Shown in pieces: positions 1-8,865 of a stretch of DNA of 64,000 bases (position 1 is its first letter; each line of letters starts with the position of its first letter). A model generated the notes under the pieces. It saw only the letters and a program-made list of their open reading frames with translations, did no database searches and was not told the DNA's origin. A program made the translations under genes and the position numbers. The DNA comes from CAXMST01 sp963700785 (GTDB lineage Bacteria; Actinomycetota; Thermoleophilia; Solirubrobacterales; 70-9): assembly GCA_963700785.1 (NCBI GenBank), contig CAVOYZ010000008.1, forward strand, positions 62,001-126,000, read 5' to 3'.

Positions 1-80
1 TGGATGCAGTCGACAGGACAGACCTCGACGCAGGAGTTGTCCTTCTCTCCGATGCACGGTTCGGCGATGACGTAGGTCAC
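1..80 (-). CDS. fdxA: Ferredoxin, N-terminal part (cut by window edge)
   Basis: The first 26 codons read from GTG (78-80) to the window edge. The peptide begins MTYVIAEPCIGEKDNSC and continues into VEVCPVDCIH, the N-terminal cluster-binding region of bacterial 7Fe/8Fe ferredoxins (Cys-x7-Cys-x3-Cys-Pro). Such proteins carry electrons between oxidoreductases in the cytoplasm. An AAGGA ribosome site lies 9 nt before the GTG, which decides the start. The C-terminal cluster is outside the window, so 7Fe versus 8Fe cannot be settled. It is divergent from the SDR gene at 212. Confidence 0.85.
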   Translation of the reverse strand, partial: MTYVIAEPCIGEKDNSCVEVCPVDCI

Positions 81-198
81 GGTTCGGGTTCCTTCGTGTC
101 GCTTGCGATCTCAGATCTGGCGGCCCGCAGCCGCGCGGGTTCGCCATTGTAGAGGCCACCACCACCGGTGCTCACTCCCGGCCGGAGAGGGCCACGGG

Positions 199-204
199 TA
201 GGGT
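199..204 (+). promoter_or_regulatory. -10 box TAGGGT of a probable leaderless promoter
   Basis: TAGGGT ends 7 nt before the GTG at 212, the distance expected if transcription starts at the start codon. The same TANNNT spacing recurs before many genes in this window. No convincing -35 is visible. Confidence 0.45.
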
Positions 205-211
205 TCGGGCC

Positions 212-1081
212 GTGATCCTGCTCACTGGCGCAACCGGGGTCGTGGGTTCGGTGCTGCTCGAGCGGTTGCTGGCCGAGGGCCGCCAGGTGCGCTGCATGGT
301 CCGCGACCCCAAGTGGCTGGGGCCGAACCGGGTCCGGGTGCAACTCTCGCTCAGCGACTTGGCCGACCCACGTGGCCTGCGCCATGCCGTGCGGGGCGCA
401 GACACCGTGATCCACCTGGCCGCCGCGATCCGCGATCAGCCGCCGCGGCGGCTCGAGGAGATCAACGCGTTCGGCACCTACCGGCTGCTGCGCGCCGCCG
501 AGGACGCTGGAGTGCGACGGTTCGTGTTCTTCACGGCGATTGGCGCCACGCTGCACCAGCGAACCCGGTTCTTCCGCTCGAAGGCGCTGGCCGAGGGGAT
601 CGTCAGGCGGGCCCGGATCGAGACGTCGATCATCGCCCCCTCGATCGTCTACGACCGTACCGACCCCTGGGTGACGCTGATGCGCCGGCTCGCGATGCTG
701 CCGGTGATTCCGGTCTCCGGCTCCGGCCAAGCAGCCTTCGAGCCGATCTGGGCGGACGACGTCGCCCGGGCGACGATCTCGGCGATCGACTCCGAGCCGG
801 GGCGCTGGGAGCTTGCCGGCCCCCAGCGACTCACCTACAACGAGATCGCCTGGCTGATCGCCGACTCCGCCGGGCGGCGCCGGCGGCTTGCCCACGTGCC
901 GCTGCCGTTCGTCCGCTCCGGTCTGATCTGGCTGCGAAGGATCTTCGGGGAGCGCGCGTTCGCGACCTGGGAGGAGGCGGAGCTGATGGAGGTACCGATG
1001 CTGGCGCGCAACGGCACCGACGACATCAAGCGGCTCGGGGTCGAGCCGGCGAGGATGCGGGACGTCCTCAGCGGGGCGTGA
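212..1081 (+). CDS. Atypical SDR / NAD(P)-binding epimerase-like protein
   Basis: This 289-residue protein begins with a Rossmann glycine motif (TGATGVVG, residues 5-12) and an acidic/Arg turn after beta-2, as in extended or atypical SDR proteins of the NmrA/NDUFA9-like group. The family either uses NAD(P) to oxidise or epimerise substrates or serves as a redox sensor; the substrate is not evident. The classical YxxxK pair is replaced by a FRSKALAE segment near residue 130, which favours the atypical group. GTG 212 is chosen because it starts right at the Rossmann strand and sits 7 nt after a TAGGGT box. The gene is monocistronic and converges on groEL across a hairpin. Confidence 0.85.
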   Translation: MILLTGATGVVGSVLLERLLAEGRQVRCMVRDPKWLGPNRVRVQLSLSDLADPRGLRHAVRGADTVIHLAAAIRDQPPRRLEEINAFGTYRLLRAAEDAGVRRFVFFTAIGATLHQRTRFFRSKALAEGIVRRARIETSIIAPSIVYDRTDPWVTLMRRLAMLPVIPVSGSGQAAFEPIWADDVARATISAIDSEPGRWELAGPQRLTYNEIAWLIADSAGRRRRLAHVPLPFVRSGLIWLRRIFGERAFATWEEAELMEVPMLARNGTDDIKRLGVEPARMRDVLSGA

Positions 1082-1108
1082 GCGGCCGGAGTCGGTCCGC
1101 GCAACGAA

Positions 1109-1143
1109 AGGAGCCCGGCCGACCGAAGTCGAACCGGGCTCCT
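1109..1143. terminator. Bidirectional hairpin terminator between SDR gene and groEL
   Basis: AGGAGCCCGG (1109-1118) and CCGGGCTCCT (1134-1143) form a perfect 10-bp stem with a 15-nt loop. It sits between two convergent stop codons (1081 and 1181). There is no T tract, as is usual in high-G+C actinobacteria. Confidence 0.75.
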
Positions 1144-1180
1144 GAAGGGTGGGCCAGAGGCCCATCGGCAGGGGGGTGCC

Positions 1181-2812
1181 CTACATCATCCCGCCCATGT
1201 CGGGCATACCGCCACCGGGCATGCCGGCGCCCTCGGGCTCCGGCGGCTCAGCGACGATGCACTCCGTCGTGAGGATGTTCTTCGCGATCGAGGCCGCATT
1301 CTGCAACGCCGAACGCGTGACCATCGTCGGGTCGATGACGCCGGCGGCGACCAGGTCGCCGTAGTCACCGGTGCTCGCGTTGAGACCCTCGCCGGGCTTC
1401 ATGTCGCGGACGTTGTTGACCACGACCGAGCCCTCGAATCCGGAGTTCTCCGCGATCTGGCGGATCGGCTCCTCGAGCGCCTTGCGGATGATCTCCACAC
1501 CGGTCGCCTCGTCACCGTCGAGACCGTCGGCCGAGACCGCGTCCTGAGCGTTCAGGAGAGCTACTCCGCCGCCGGGGACGATGCCCTCCTCGAGGGCCGC
1601 CCGGGTGGCCTGCAGCGCGTCCTCGACGCGATGCTTCTTCTCCTTCATCTCGGTCTCGGTGGCAGCGCCGACCTTGACCACGGCGACACCGCCCGCGAGC
1701 TTCGCCAGGCGCTCTTGGAGCTTCTCCCGATCGAAGTCGCTGTCGGTGTTGTCGATCTCGGAGCGGATCTGGTTGATCCGGCCCTCGATCTGCTCCTTCT
1801 CGCCGGCGCCGTCGATCAGCGTCGTGTCGTCCTTGCCGACGACGACGCGGCGCGCCTTGCCGAGCTGGCTGAGCTGGGTGTTCTCCAGCTTCAGACCCAT
1901 CTCCTCGGTGATCACCTCGCCGCCCGTGAGGATCGCGATGTCCTCGAGCATCCGCTTGCGGCGATCGCCGAAGCCGGGCGCCTTGACCGCCACACCGGTG
2001 AAGGTGCCGCGGAGCTTGTTGACGACCAGCGTCGCTAGCGCCTCACCCTCGACGTCCTCGGCGACGATCACCAGGGACTTGCCGCCCTGCATGACCTGCT
2101 CGAGGATCGGCAGCATGTCGCGCACGTTGCCGATCTTCTGGTTGGCGATCAGGATGTAGGGGTCGTCGAGCACCGCCTCCATCCGCTCCTGGTCGGTGAC
2201 CATGTAGGGCGAGATGTAGCCCTTGTCGAACTGCATGCCCTCGGTGAACTCGAGCTCCATGCCGAACGTCTGGCCCTCTTCGACGTTGACCACGCCGTCC
2301 TTGCCGACCTTCTCGATCGCATCGGCGATCACGTCGCCGATCTCATCGTCGGCGGCGGAGATCGAAGCGACCTTCGAGATCTGCTCCTTGCCCCCGACCT
2401 CCTTCGACTGCTTGTCGCGCAGGTTGTCGACAACCTGCTCGACGGCGACCTCGATGCCGCGACGCAGGGCCAGCGGGTTGGCGCCGGCGGCGACGTTCCG
2501 AAGGCCCGAGCGGACGATCGTCTGCGCCAGCAGCGTCGCCGTCGTGGTTCCGTCACCGGCGACGTCGTTGGTCGCGGTTGCGACCTCGCGGACCAGCTGC
2601 GCGCCCTGGTTGTCGAACACGTCCTCGATCTCGATCTCACGCGCGATCGTCACACCGTCGTTGGTGATCGTCGGCGCGCCGAACTTCTTGTCGAGCACGA
2701 CGTATCGACCCTTCGGGCCGAGCGTGACCTTGACGGCGTTTGCGACGGCGTCAACGCCGTCCTGCAATGCACCGCGCGCCTCGGCGCCGTACTTCAGCTC
2801 CTTGTGAGCCAT
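1181..2812 (-). CDS. groEL: 60-kDa chaperonin GroEL
   Basis: This 543-residue protein is a full-length group I chaperonin, which folds proteins in an ATP-driven double ring capped by GroES. The N-terminus (KYGAEARGALQDG) and the nucleotide motif around GDGTTTATLLAQ (about residues 86-97) are canonical. The C-terminus ends in the Gly-Met tail (MPGGGMPDMGGMM) that lines the cavity. It lies 48 nt downstream of groES on the same strand and shares the CIRCE-controlled promoter at 3273-3300. Some actinobacteria have a second groEL elsewhere; this is the copy paired with groES. Confidence 0.98.
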   Translation of the reverse strand: MAHKELKYGAEARGALQDGVDAVANAVKVTLGPKGRYVVLDKKFGAPTITNDGVTIAREIEIEDVFDNQGAQLVREVATATNDVAGDGTTTATLLAQTIVRSGLRNVAAGANPLALRRGIEVAVEQVVDNLRDKQSKEVGGKEQISKVASISAADDEIGDVIADAIEKVGKDGVVNVEEGQTFGMELEFTEGMQFDKGYISPYMVTDQERMEAVLDDPYILIANQKIGNVRDMLPILEQVMQGGKSLVIVAEDVEGEALATLVVNKLRGTFTGVAVKAPGFGDRRKRMLEDIAILTGGEVITEEMGLKLENTQLSQLGKARRVVVGKDDTTLIDGAGEKEQIEGRINQIRSEIDNTDSDFDREKLQERLAKLAGGVAVVKVGAATETEMKEKKHRVEDALQATRAALEEGIVPGGGVALLNAQDAVSADGLDGDEATGVEIIRKALEEPIRQIAENSGFEGSVVVNNVRDMKPGEGLNASTGDYGDLVAAGVIDPTMVTRSALQNAASIAKNILTTECIVAEPPEPEGAGMPGGGMPDMGGMM

Positions 2813-2860
2813 ATCTCTCGATTCCTCCTGATGGTTGGTGGTTTCAGTTGCCGGGCGGCG

Positions 2861-3145
2861 TTACTCGACCTTGGCCAGGACGTCGGACTCGCGGAGGACC
2901 AGCAGGTCCTCGCCGTCGACCTTGACCTCGGTGCCGCCGTACTTGCTGTAGAGGACGGTGTCTCCGGCGGCGACGTCCAGGGGCCGGCGCTCGCCGTCCT
3001 CGATCGGACCGTCACCGACGGCGAGAACCTCGCCCTTCTGCGGCTTCTCCTTGGCGGTATCGGGGAGCACGATGCCGCTGGCAGTCGTCTCCTCCTCGTC
3101 GAGCGCCCGAACGATCAGGCGGTCACCAAGGGGCTTGAGCTTCAT
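2861..3145 (-). CDS. groES: 10-kDa co-chaperonin GroES
   Basis: The 94-residue protein starts MKLKPLGDRLIVRALDEEE, typical of GroES, and carries the mobile loop (TTASGIVLPD, about residues 21-30) that docks onto GroEL, plus the GDTVLYSKYGGTEV strand. The length is normal. ATG 3145 has a GGAGG about 11 nt upstream, within a leader of about 120 nt that begins just past the CIRCE operator. It is the first gene of the groES-groEL operon and should be heat-inducible by release of HrcA. Confidence 0.98.
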   Translation of the reverse strand: MKLKPLGDRLIVRALDEEETTASGIVLPDTAKEKPQKGEVLAVGDGPIEDGERRPLDVAAGDTVLYSKYGGTEVKVDGEDLLVLRESDVLAKVE

Positions 3146-3235
3146 TTCCTACATACCTCCGTGGAGTCTGTGATTTGTGGATCTCGTTAGCGGCGGTCGG
3201 CCGCGGCGTTGAGACGGTCCCAACGGGGCCGTGCT

Positions 3236-3260
3236 TGGCACTCTAACGGTTAGAGTGCCA
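3236..3260. promoter_or_regulatory. CIRCE operator (HrcA binding site)
   Basis: TGGCACTC, a 9-nt spacer (TAACGGTTA) and GAGTGCCA form a perfect inverted repeat matching the CIRCE layout (TTAGCACTC-N9-GAGTGCTAA). It begins about 12 bp past the groES -10 box, over the expected transcription start, so bound HrcA would block transcription. Confidence 0.93.
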
Positions 3261-3272
3261 GAGACAGGGGCC

Positions 3273-3300
3273 AATATAGCGACGGATCGGGATTAGTCAA
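3273..3300 (-). promoter_or_regulatory. groES-groEL promoter (-35 TTGACT, -10 TATATT)
   Basis: Reading the minus strand, TTGACT (3300-3295) and TATATT (3278-3273) are separated by 16 bp. This is a near-consensus housekeeping promoter and among the most A+T-rich stretches here. It directly precedes the CIRCE element. Confidence 0.85.
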
Positions 3301-3385
3301 GTGGATCTAAGCCTGTTTCGCTCAGATTCACCCGGGCCGGCGAGGCGGGCGCGGCTGCGTCCGATTCGACCACGACCATGCCCGC

Positions 3386-4661
3386 ATGGCGCGACTCCAA
3401 AGCCTGCGGGAGCGACTCTCCGAAGCGCTCTGGGTCGCTCCCGCCCTCGGTCTGGTGGTGGCGATCGCACTGGCCGCGCTGACGATCGAGATCGACGGCG
3501 GGATCGCGGTTGGCGACGGCGCCCTGATCGGCTTCGGCGGCGGTCCCGACAGCGCCCGCTCGATCCTCTCGACGATCGCCGCCTCGATGCTCACCTTCCT
3601 GGCGCTGGTCTTCACGCTCACCGTGGTCGCGCTGCAGCTCGCCTCCGACTTCTCACCCCGGCTGCTGAGCAGCTTCCTCTCCGCCCGCGTCAGCAAGGCG
3701 GCCCTGGCGCTGTTCGTGACCACGTTCACCTACGCGGTCTTGGTCCTGCGCGAGGTGGCGCCAGACGAGGTGCCCGAGCTCTCGGTCACCGTCGCGATCG
3801 TGCTGGCGATCCTCTCGGTGCTCGTCTTCGTCTACTACGTCAGCGAGATCGCGCAGTCCCTGCGCCTGGCGAACATCGTCGACCGCGCCGGCGCCAGCGA
3901 CCCGGGACGAGATCGCCGCGATGCCCGACGACGGCGAGCCGGGCGCCGAGCGGCGCGAGCGCGAGCTTGGCTGGAGCGCGATCGAGGGAGCGGAGGCGCA
4001 GGCACTGGTCCGCTGGACCGACGAGCCCGGCGTCGTCACGACCCTGGACCTGGAGGGGATGCGGGCGCTGGCGGAGGAGCTGGAGGCGATCCTCGAGCTG
4101 CGAATGGCGGTCGGCGACTTCCTCACGACCGGGGCGCCTACGGTCGCCGTCTACGGCGCCGACCGCGAGCTCGGCCCCGAGCGCGTCGCCGGCCTGATGG
4201 CGACGGCGAACGAGCGCACCTTCAGCCAGGACCCCGCCTTCGGGCTGCGCCAGCTGGCCGACATCGCGGCGCGGGCGCTCTCCCCGGGGATCAACGACCC
4301 GACCACCGCTGTGCAGGCGCTCGACCAGCTCCACGACGCGCTCTTGCGCCTCGGTCAGCGACAGCTCCCCTCCGGCGTCCTGCGCGGCTCCGGGGATCAG
4401 GTCCGAGTTCTGCTCCCGGTCCGCTCCTGGGAGGACTACCTCGATCTCAGTCTCGACGAGATCCGGATCTACGGGAAGGGCTCGCTGCAGGTGAGCCGCA
4501 GGCTGCGCTGGCTGCTCGAGGACCTTCGCGACCGGCTTCCGGCGGCGCGGCACCCGCCGGTCGCGGCCCAGCTGCGACTGCTCGACCGTTCCGTCGAAGC
4601 GGGATTCAGCGACGAGGACGACAGGCGCCGGGCCGGGCTCGCAAGCTCGCCGTCCGGTTGA
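3386..4661 (+). CDS. DUF2254 family membrane protein (frame interrupted)
   Basis: The N-terminal half (3386 to about 3890) encodes four hydrophobic helices. The C-terminal half reads cleanly only in the next frame, from about 3891 to the stop at 4661, and contains the DUF2254 signature ALSPGINDPTTAVQALDQ. Joined, the product is about 420 residues, the usual family size, with an N-terminal membrane domain and a soluble C-terminal part. Function is unknown. The break lies around 3885-3910, where the first frame runs into Arg-rich nonsense. A sequencing error is more likely than decay, because both halves keep good coding character. It converges on the ASCH gene. Confidence 0.8.
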
Positions 4662-4683
4662 GCGCCGCCGGCGGCGGGCTCGC

Positions 4684-5088
4684 TCAGTTCTGCGAGGGTG
4701 GCTCGCCGTTGCCGAACGAGCCGACCGGGCGCTCGACGATCTGCGAGAAGCGGATCACGGTCACCAGATCGTCCTCGGAGATGCTGCGGTCGTAGATCTT
4801 CTCGAGGAAGCTGACGGACTCCTCGAGGCGGCGGAACTCGGGGTTGTCGTGCTCGATGTCGCGCGGGCTGAGGTCACGGACGCGCTTGACGTCGACGTCG
4901 TCGATCACCGCCGCGAAGATCTTCTCCCGCGGTCCGTGACGGTTGCCGACCGTGATCCAGACCACCTGACCGCGGTCGTACTTCCGGGTCTTGTCACCGA
5001 GCCGGATCGTCGCCGTCTTGCGACCGCGCTTGAGCTGGTCGCCGAAGATCGGGGAGTAGAAGTTGAGAACGTAGAGGGCGCTGGTCAT
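4684..5088 (-). CDS. ASCH-domain protein
   Basis: The 134-residue protein has an ASCH/PUA-like beta-barrel: LNFYSPIFGDQLKRGRKTATIR (about residues 8-29) carries the basic ligand-facing motif, followed by a RGQVVWITVGNR strand. ASCH domains resemble RNA-binding PUA domains and are thought to act on RNA or nucleosides; the substrate here is unknown. It is the last gene of a minus-strand series downstream of pcm (13-nt gap). TAGGCT at 5099-5104 could also give it its own short-leader mRNA. Confidence 0.8.
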   Translation of the reverse strand: MTSALYVLNFYSPIFGDQLKRGRKTATIRLGDKTRKYDRGQVVWITVGNRHGPREKIFAAVIDDVDVKRVRDLSPRDIEHDNPEFRRLEESVSFLEKIYDRSISEDDLVTVIRFSQIVERPVGSFGNGEPPSQN

Positions 5089-5098
5089 CGCGCCAGGG

Positions 5099-5104
5099 AG
5101 CCTA
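5099..5104 (-). promoter_or_regulatory. -10 box TAGGCT upstream of the ASCH gene
   Basis: Minus-strand TAGGCT ends 10 nt before ATG 5088, giving a leader of about 3 nt. It overlaps the stop codon of the upstream pcm gene. Confidence 0.35.
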
Positions 5105-5788
5105 GCCTGATTCCCCCGGCTGCGGTGGATATCCCTGCGCCCCGATCAGGGGCACGAACCGACACGGGGCGAGGGGCTCCCGGATCAGCTCAGCGCCCTC
5201 CTGATCGGGGCCCGGGAGCGGCCGGCGGAATCTCGTCAGGAGCTCCTCGCCGGCGCTCGCAACGGGCGCCACCAGCCTGCCCCCCGGGGCCAGTTGGTCA
5301 AGCAACGCGGCGGGGGCCCGCGGGACAGCCGCATGGACCGCGATCGCGTCGAAGGGCGCCCGCTCCGGGCAGCCGAGGCTGCCATCGCCTACCAGCACGT
5401 CGACTGTCCCGATCCCGAGCGAGGCCAGGCGCTGACGAGCGCCCAGCGCCAGCGTCTCGATCCGCTCGATCGAGACGACCCGCTCGGCCAGCTCGGCCAG
5501 CACCGCCGCCGAGTAGCCGCTGCCGGTCCCGATCTCGAGCACGGACTCGGAGCCGACCAACTCCAGCCCCTGGCAGATCGCGGCAACGATCCACGGCTGG
5601 GAGATCGTCTGTCCGGCCTCGATGCCGAGCGCGCAATCGGCGTAGGCGAGGCGCTGCTCGGACTCCGGCACGAACAGCTCCCGGGGCACGGACCCCATCG
5701 CCGCCAGCACCCGCTCGTCGCTGATGCCGCGCACCGCCAGTTGCTCGGCAACCATCGCCCGTCGCTCTTCGGTGCGCTCAGAGGCCAT
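5102..5788 (-). CDS. pcm: Protein-L-isoaspartate O-methyltransferase
   Basis: This 228-residue enzyme methylates isoaspartyl residues of damaged proteins using S-adenosylmethionine and so starts their repair. The family motif RELFVPESEQRLAYADCAL (about residues 36-54) precedes the TISQPWIVA segment that binds the substrate carboxylate. The SAM motif I is VLEIGTGSGYSAAVLAEL (about 84-101). It starts 4 nt after the stop of the Crp/Fnr gene, so the two are probably co-transcribed. Confidence 0.93.
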   Translation of the reverse strand: MASERTEERRAMVAEQLAVRGISDERVLAAMGSVPRELFVPESEQRLAYADCALGIEAGQTISQPWIVAAICQGLELVGSESVLEIGTGSGYSAAVLAELAERVVSIERIETLALGARQRLASLGIGTVDVLVGDGSLGCPERAPFDAIAVHAAVPRAPAALLDQLAPGGRLVAPVASAGEELLTRFRRPLPGPDQEGAELIREPLAPCRFVPLIGAQGYPPQPGESG

Positions 5789-5792
5789 CGGC

Positions 5793-6497
5793 TCAGAAGA
5801 TGTAGGCGCGGAGGCGGGCGGGCTCGAGCACGGTCACCCGGCCCCGGCCCACCCGGACGACGCCGGCCCGCTCGAGCACCGCGAGAAACCGGCTGACGCT
5901 CTCGCGGGAGGTGCCGGCCAGCTGCGCGAGGTCGGCCTGGTTCATCCGGATCGTCAACCCATCGCGCCCGGCCGGGCTGAGACCGTCCTCGTCGACGAGC
6001 TGCGACAGCACACCGGCGACGCGGCTGGGGACGGTCTGGAACGACTGCCTCGAGACCCGCTCGTTGGTCTCCCGCACCCGGCGGGTCAGAGCTACCACGA
6101 GCTTCGATGTGATCTCGGGATTGCGCTCGAGCAGGCCGCGCATGTCGGGCGCCGAGATCGCGAGCAGCTCGACATCGCTCAGGGCCTCGACCGAGGCTGA
6201 GCGAACCTCGCCGTCGAGCATCGCCAGCTCGCCGACGATCTCGCCGGGGCCCAGCGTGGCCAGCGCGATCGCCCGGCCGTCGGAGTGCTCGCGGGTAACT
6301 CGGACCTCGCCGCTGCGGATCACGTAGCAGGCATCGCTCTCGTCGCCCTCGTGGAACACCCTGGCGCCCTTCGGAAAGCTGCGGGCCACGGCGACCTGGG
6401 CGATCCGCTGCAGCTCGACCTCGGAGAGGCCCGCGAGCAGCGGCAGGTGACGCAGGAGCTCGGTCGCGTCTGTGCTCTCCTCGCCCATCGCGGCCAT
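5793..6497 (-). CDS. Crp/Fnr family transcriptional regulator
   Basis: A 234-residue two-domain regulator. Residues about 15-130 form a cyclic-nucleotide-binding fold, with the GEIVGELAMLDGEVRSASVEA cassette corresponding to the phosphate-binding region of Crp. Residues about 150-225 form the winged helix, with LAQLAGTSRESVSRFLAVL as recognition helix. The GELAMLDG...RSAS pattern resembles cAMP-binding members rather than Fe-S Fnr types, and no N-terminal Cys cluster is present. Start codons at 6497 and 6488 are both possible. It lies between nei and pcm, which would suit a stress or repair theme (inference). Confidence 0.9.
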   Translation of the reverse strand: MAAMGEESTDATELLRHLPLLAGLSEVELQRIAQVAVARSFPKGARVFHEGDESDACYVIRSGEVRVTREHSDGRAIALATLGPGEIVGELAMLDGEVRSASVEALSDVELLAISAPDMRGLLERNPEITSKLVVALTRRVRETNERVSRQSFQTVPSRVAGVLSQLVDEDGLSPAGRDGLTIRMNQADLAQLAGTSRESVSRFLAVLERAGVVRVGRGRVTVLEPARLRAYIF

Positions 6498-6535
6498 TAT
6501 CGCCGCTGCGCCTCGAGCCCGTCGAGGGCGCCGGC

Positions 6536-7297
6536 CTACAGCTGGCAACCCGGGCACCAGGACGTCGTCCGGTTGGCGTCGCCCTGTCCACGGCGTCTGA
6601 TCCGCCCGCCGCAGCGCGGGCAGGGACGCGTCTCGGCCCCGTAGATCCGCTTCGGACGGTGCCCGGTGCGGACCGTCTCGCGCATGATCGAGCTGCAGGA
6701 GGCGACCAGCTGCTCGGCCTCGGAAGCGGTGAGCTCGGCGATCGGTCGCCAGGGGCTGACGGCCGCCGCGAAGCACGCCTCGATCCGGATCACGTTGCCG
6801 ACGCCGGCGAGCAGCCGCTGGTCGAGCAGCGCCGCCCCGACCGCCTCGGTCGGCTCCCAGCCGATCAGCCGGCGGCTCGCCGCGGCCTCGTCGAAGCCCG
6901 GTCCGAGCGGATCCGGGCCGAGGCCGCGGAGGGCGGGATCGTTGCGGACGCGGCGGGCGCTGGTCAGTCGCAGCAGCTTGCCGCGTGACTGCGAGGCCAC
7001 GGCGGTGCCCGCCACAAGCGTCAGCCATGGCCGGCCGAACGGCTCCGATCCATCCGTACGGACGAACCAGCGCCCGTTCATCCCGAGATGGCTGTGGACG
7101 ACCCGCCCGCCGGCAAAGCGGAGCAGCAGATGCTTGCCGCGCGCCTCCGCATCCTCCAGGGTGGCGCCGTCCAGCTCCCCGGTTCGCGCGTAGAGCGGCG
7201 AGCGCGGGTTCGGGGCCGCGACCGAGTCGAGGCGCCGGCCGGCCAGCGCGGCGTTGATCCGCAGCGCGATCCGGTGGATCGTGTCGCCCTCGGGCAC
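6536..7297 (-). CDS. nei: Formamidopyrimidine-DNA glycosylase family / endonuclease VIII-like
   Basis: This 253-residue base-excision repair enzyme starts (GTG 7297) with MPEGDTIHR, placing the catalytic Pro2 and Glu3 as in Fpg/Nei proteins. The DTIHR form matches the Nei (Nei2) branch, which removes oxidised pyrimidines and nicks the abasic site. A helix-two-turn-helix follows around LLDQRLLAGVGNVIRIEACF (about residues 158-177). The C-terminus ends in a four-Cys zinc finger (PCPRCGG and WCPGCQL). It is embedded in a co-directional series with the ABC exporter upstream and crp downstream. Confidence 0.93.
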   Translation of the reverse strand: MPEGDTIHRIALRINAALAGRRLDSVAAPNPRSPLYARTGELDGATLEDAEARGKHLLLRFAGGRVVHSHLGMNGRWFVRTDGSEPFGRPWLTLVAGTAVASQSRGKLLRLTSARRVRNDPALRGLGPDPLGPGFDEAAASRRLIGWEPTEAVGAALLDQRLLAGVGNVIRIEACFAAAVSPWRPIAELTASEAEQLVASCSSIMRETVRTGHRPKRIYGAETRPCPRCGGRIRRRGQGDANRTTSWCPGCQL

Positions 7298-7320
7298 CGG
7301 CGCTCCTCAGCACGGCCCGA

Positions 7321-8091
7321 TCAAGGCTTGAGCCTGCGACCGGTGACGAACAGCCACTGCGACCAGGCCACGAACAGGACAGCGATCGATGCGGTGACCG
7401 CGAACGAGAGCGCGATGCTGACGTCGCTCTGGCCGAGGAAGCCGTAGCGAACGGCGTTGACGATGTAGAACAGCGGATTGGCGTGGGAGACCGCCTCCCA
7501 GAACGGCGGCAGGATCTCGATCGAGTAGAAGACGCCGCCGAGGAAGGTCAGCGGCAGGATCAGGATGTTGTTGACGAAGCTGTGGTGGTCGAAGCTGTCC
7601 GCGTAGATGCCGACGACGGTGCCGAGGGCGCCGAACAGGATCACCAGCAGGCCGACCGCGACCACCAGGGCGAGCGGTTGCTCGACCGGCACTCCGGTGA
7701 GCGGCACCGAGAGGACCATCAGCGCGACGCCGATCACCAGGGCTCTGACGACGCCCCCGATCGTCAGCCCGAGGTTCATCTGCCAGCTGTGCATCGGTGC
7801 GGCGAGCACGTCGTTGATGTAGCGGTCGTTTCTCGCCTGCAGGATCGAGGAGGAGTTGTTCGAGAAGGCGGCCTGCGCCATCGCCATCGCGATCAGGCCG
7901 GGAACGATGAAGACCTCGTAGGGAAAGCCCTCGAACTCCCGGATCCGGCTGCCGAGCGAGAGCCCGAAGACGAGGATGAAGAGGAAGCTCGCAACGACGG
8001 GGGCGAGGATCGTCTGCGTCCACAGCTTCGAGACGCGAAGGGTCTCCCGGCCGGAGAGCGCGAGCAGCGAGCGGGACGTATCCGGCCTCAT
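7321..8091 (-). CDS. ABC-2 type transporter permease
   Basis: A 256-residue integral membrane protein with six predicted helices, of the DrrB/NodJ type. It has the characteristic FSNNSSSILQARNDRYINDVLAAP segment in the first half and FLGGVFYSIEILPPFWEAVSHANPLFYIVNAVRYG near residues 175-210. It forms the export channel with the ATPase encoded immediately upstream; the genes overlap by ATGA (8088-8091). The exported substrate (drug, lipid or glycan) cannot be told from sequence. Confidence 0.92.
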   Translation of the reverse strand: MRPDTSRSLLALSGRETLRVSKLWTQTILAPVVASFLFILVFGLSLGSRIREFEGFPYEVFIVPGLIAMAMAQAAFSNNSSSILQARNDRYINDVLAAPMHSWQMNLGLTIGGVVRALVIGVALMVLSVPLTGVPVEQPLALVVAVGLLVILFGALGTVVGIYADSFDHHSFVNNILILPLTFLGGVFYSIEILPPFWEAVSHANPLFYIVNAVRYGFLGQSDVSIALSFAVTASIAVLFVAWSQWLFVTGRRLKP

Positions 8092-8852
8092 GCGCCGACC
8101 CCGGTTGCCGCGGACCTGACCCGCCCCGAGACGGTCCGCAGATAGACCTCCTCCAGAGAGCTCGCGTTGTACCGCTGCTTGAGCCGCTCGGCGCTGTCGC
8201 GGGCGACGATCTCACCGCCGGCGATCAGCGCGATGTCCTCGCACAGCGACTCGGCTTCCTCCAGGTAGTGGGTGGTGAGGACGATCGTCGTTCCCTCGCT
8301 GTGCAGGCGCCTGATGTAGCGCCAGAGGTCGTGGCGCAGCTCGATGTCGACACCGGCGGTCGGCTCGTCGAGGATCACCAGCCGTGGTCTGTGCAACAGC
8401 GCCCGCGCCAGCGTCAGCCGTCGCTTCATCCCCCCGGAGAGCCTCGGGGTCAGCGAGCCCGCCTTTGCCCGCAGGTCGAACGCGTCGATCATCTCGTCAG
8501 CCCGGGCCGCCGCCGCGCCACGGTCCATGCCGTAGTAGCCGCCGTGATAGATCAGCGACTCGCGGACGCTGAGGAAGCGATCTAGGTTCGGGTCCTGCTC
8601 GGCGACCCCGACCAGCTGCCGGGCCTGGAGAGTGGTGTGCTCATGGCCGAAGACCCTGATCCGTCCGCCGGTCGTGCGGATCAGGTTGCAGACCGCATTG
8701 ATCAGCGTCGTCTTCCCGGCGCCGTTCGGACCGAGCAGCCCGAAGAACTCGCCCGCGGGCACGTCGAGGTCGAGCCCGCCGAGAGCGACCGTGCCGTCGT
8801 CATAGGTCTTCGCGAGGCCGGTGATCGAGAGTGCCGGAGAGGCATCGTCCAT
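8088..8852 (-). CDS. ABC transporter ATP-binding protein (DrrA-type)
   Basis: This 254-residue ATPase powers the permease it overlaps. Walker A is GPNGAGKTTL (about residues 39-48), the signature LSGGMKRRLTLARAL, Walker B LVILDEPTAGVD, and the switch His lies in TTHYLEEAE. The start at ATG 8852 is chosen because it begins just before the domain and lies 7 nt after a TAACCT -10 box. A longer in-frame opening upstream has no coding character. The C-terminal EEVYLRTVSGR stretch is typical of daunorubicin/nodulation-type exporters. Confidence 0.93.
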   Translation of the reverse strand: MDDASPALSITGLAKTYDDGTVALGGLDLDVPAGEFFGLLGPNGAGKTTLINAVCNLIRTTGGRIRVFGHEHTTLQARQLVGVAEQDPNLDRFLSVRESLIYHGGYYGMDRGAAAARADEMIDAFDLRAKAGSLTPRLSGGMKRRLTLARALLHRPRLVILDEPTAGVDIELRHDLWRYIRRLHSEGTTIVLTTHYLEEAESLCEDIALIAGGEIVARDSAERLKQRYNASSLEEVYLRTVSGRVRSAATGVGA

Positions 8853-8859
8853 CGGCGGG

Positions 8860-8865
8860 AGGTTA
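8860..8865 (-). promoter_or_regulatory. -10 box TAACCT, leaderless promoter of the ABC exporter operon
   Basis: Minus-strand TAACCT ends 7 nt before ATG 8852, so transcription would begin at or next to the start codon. It supports the shorter start of the ATPase. Confidence 0.45.

Noticed and set aside
3885..3910. Programmed ribosomal frameshift in the DUF2254 gene
   Set aside because: I see no slippery heptamer or downstream pseudoknot, the family is normally one frame, and several unrelated genes here have similar breaks, so error is simpler.
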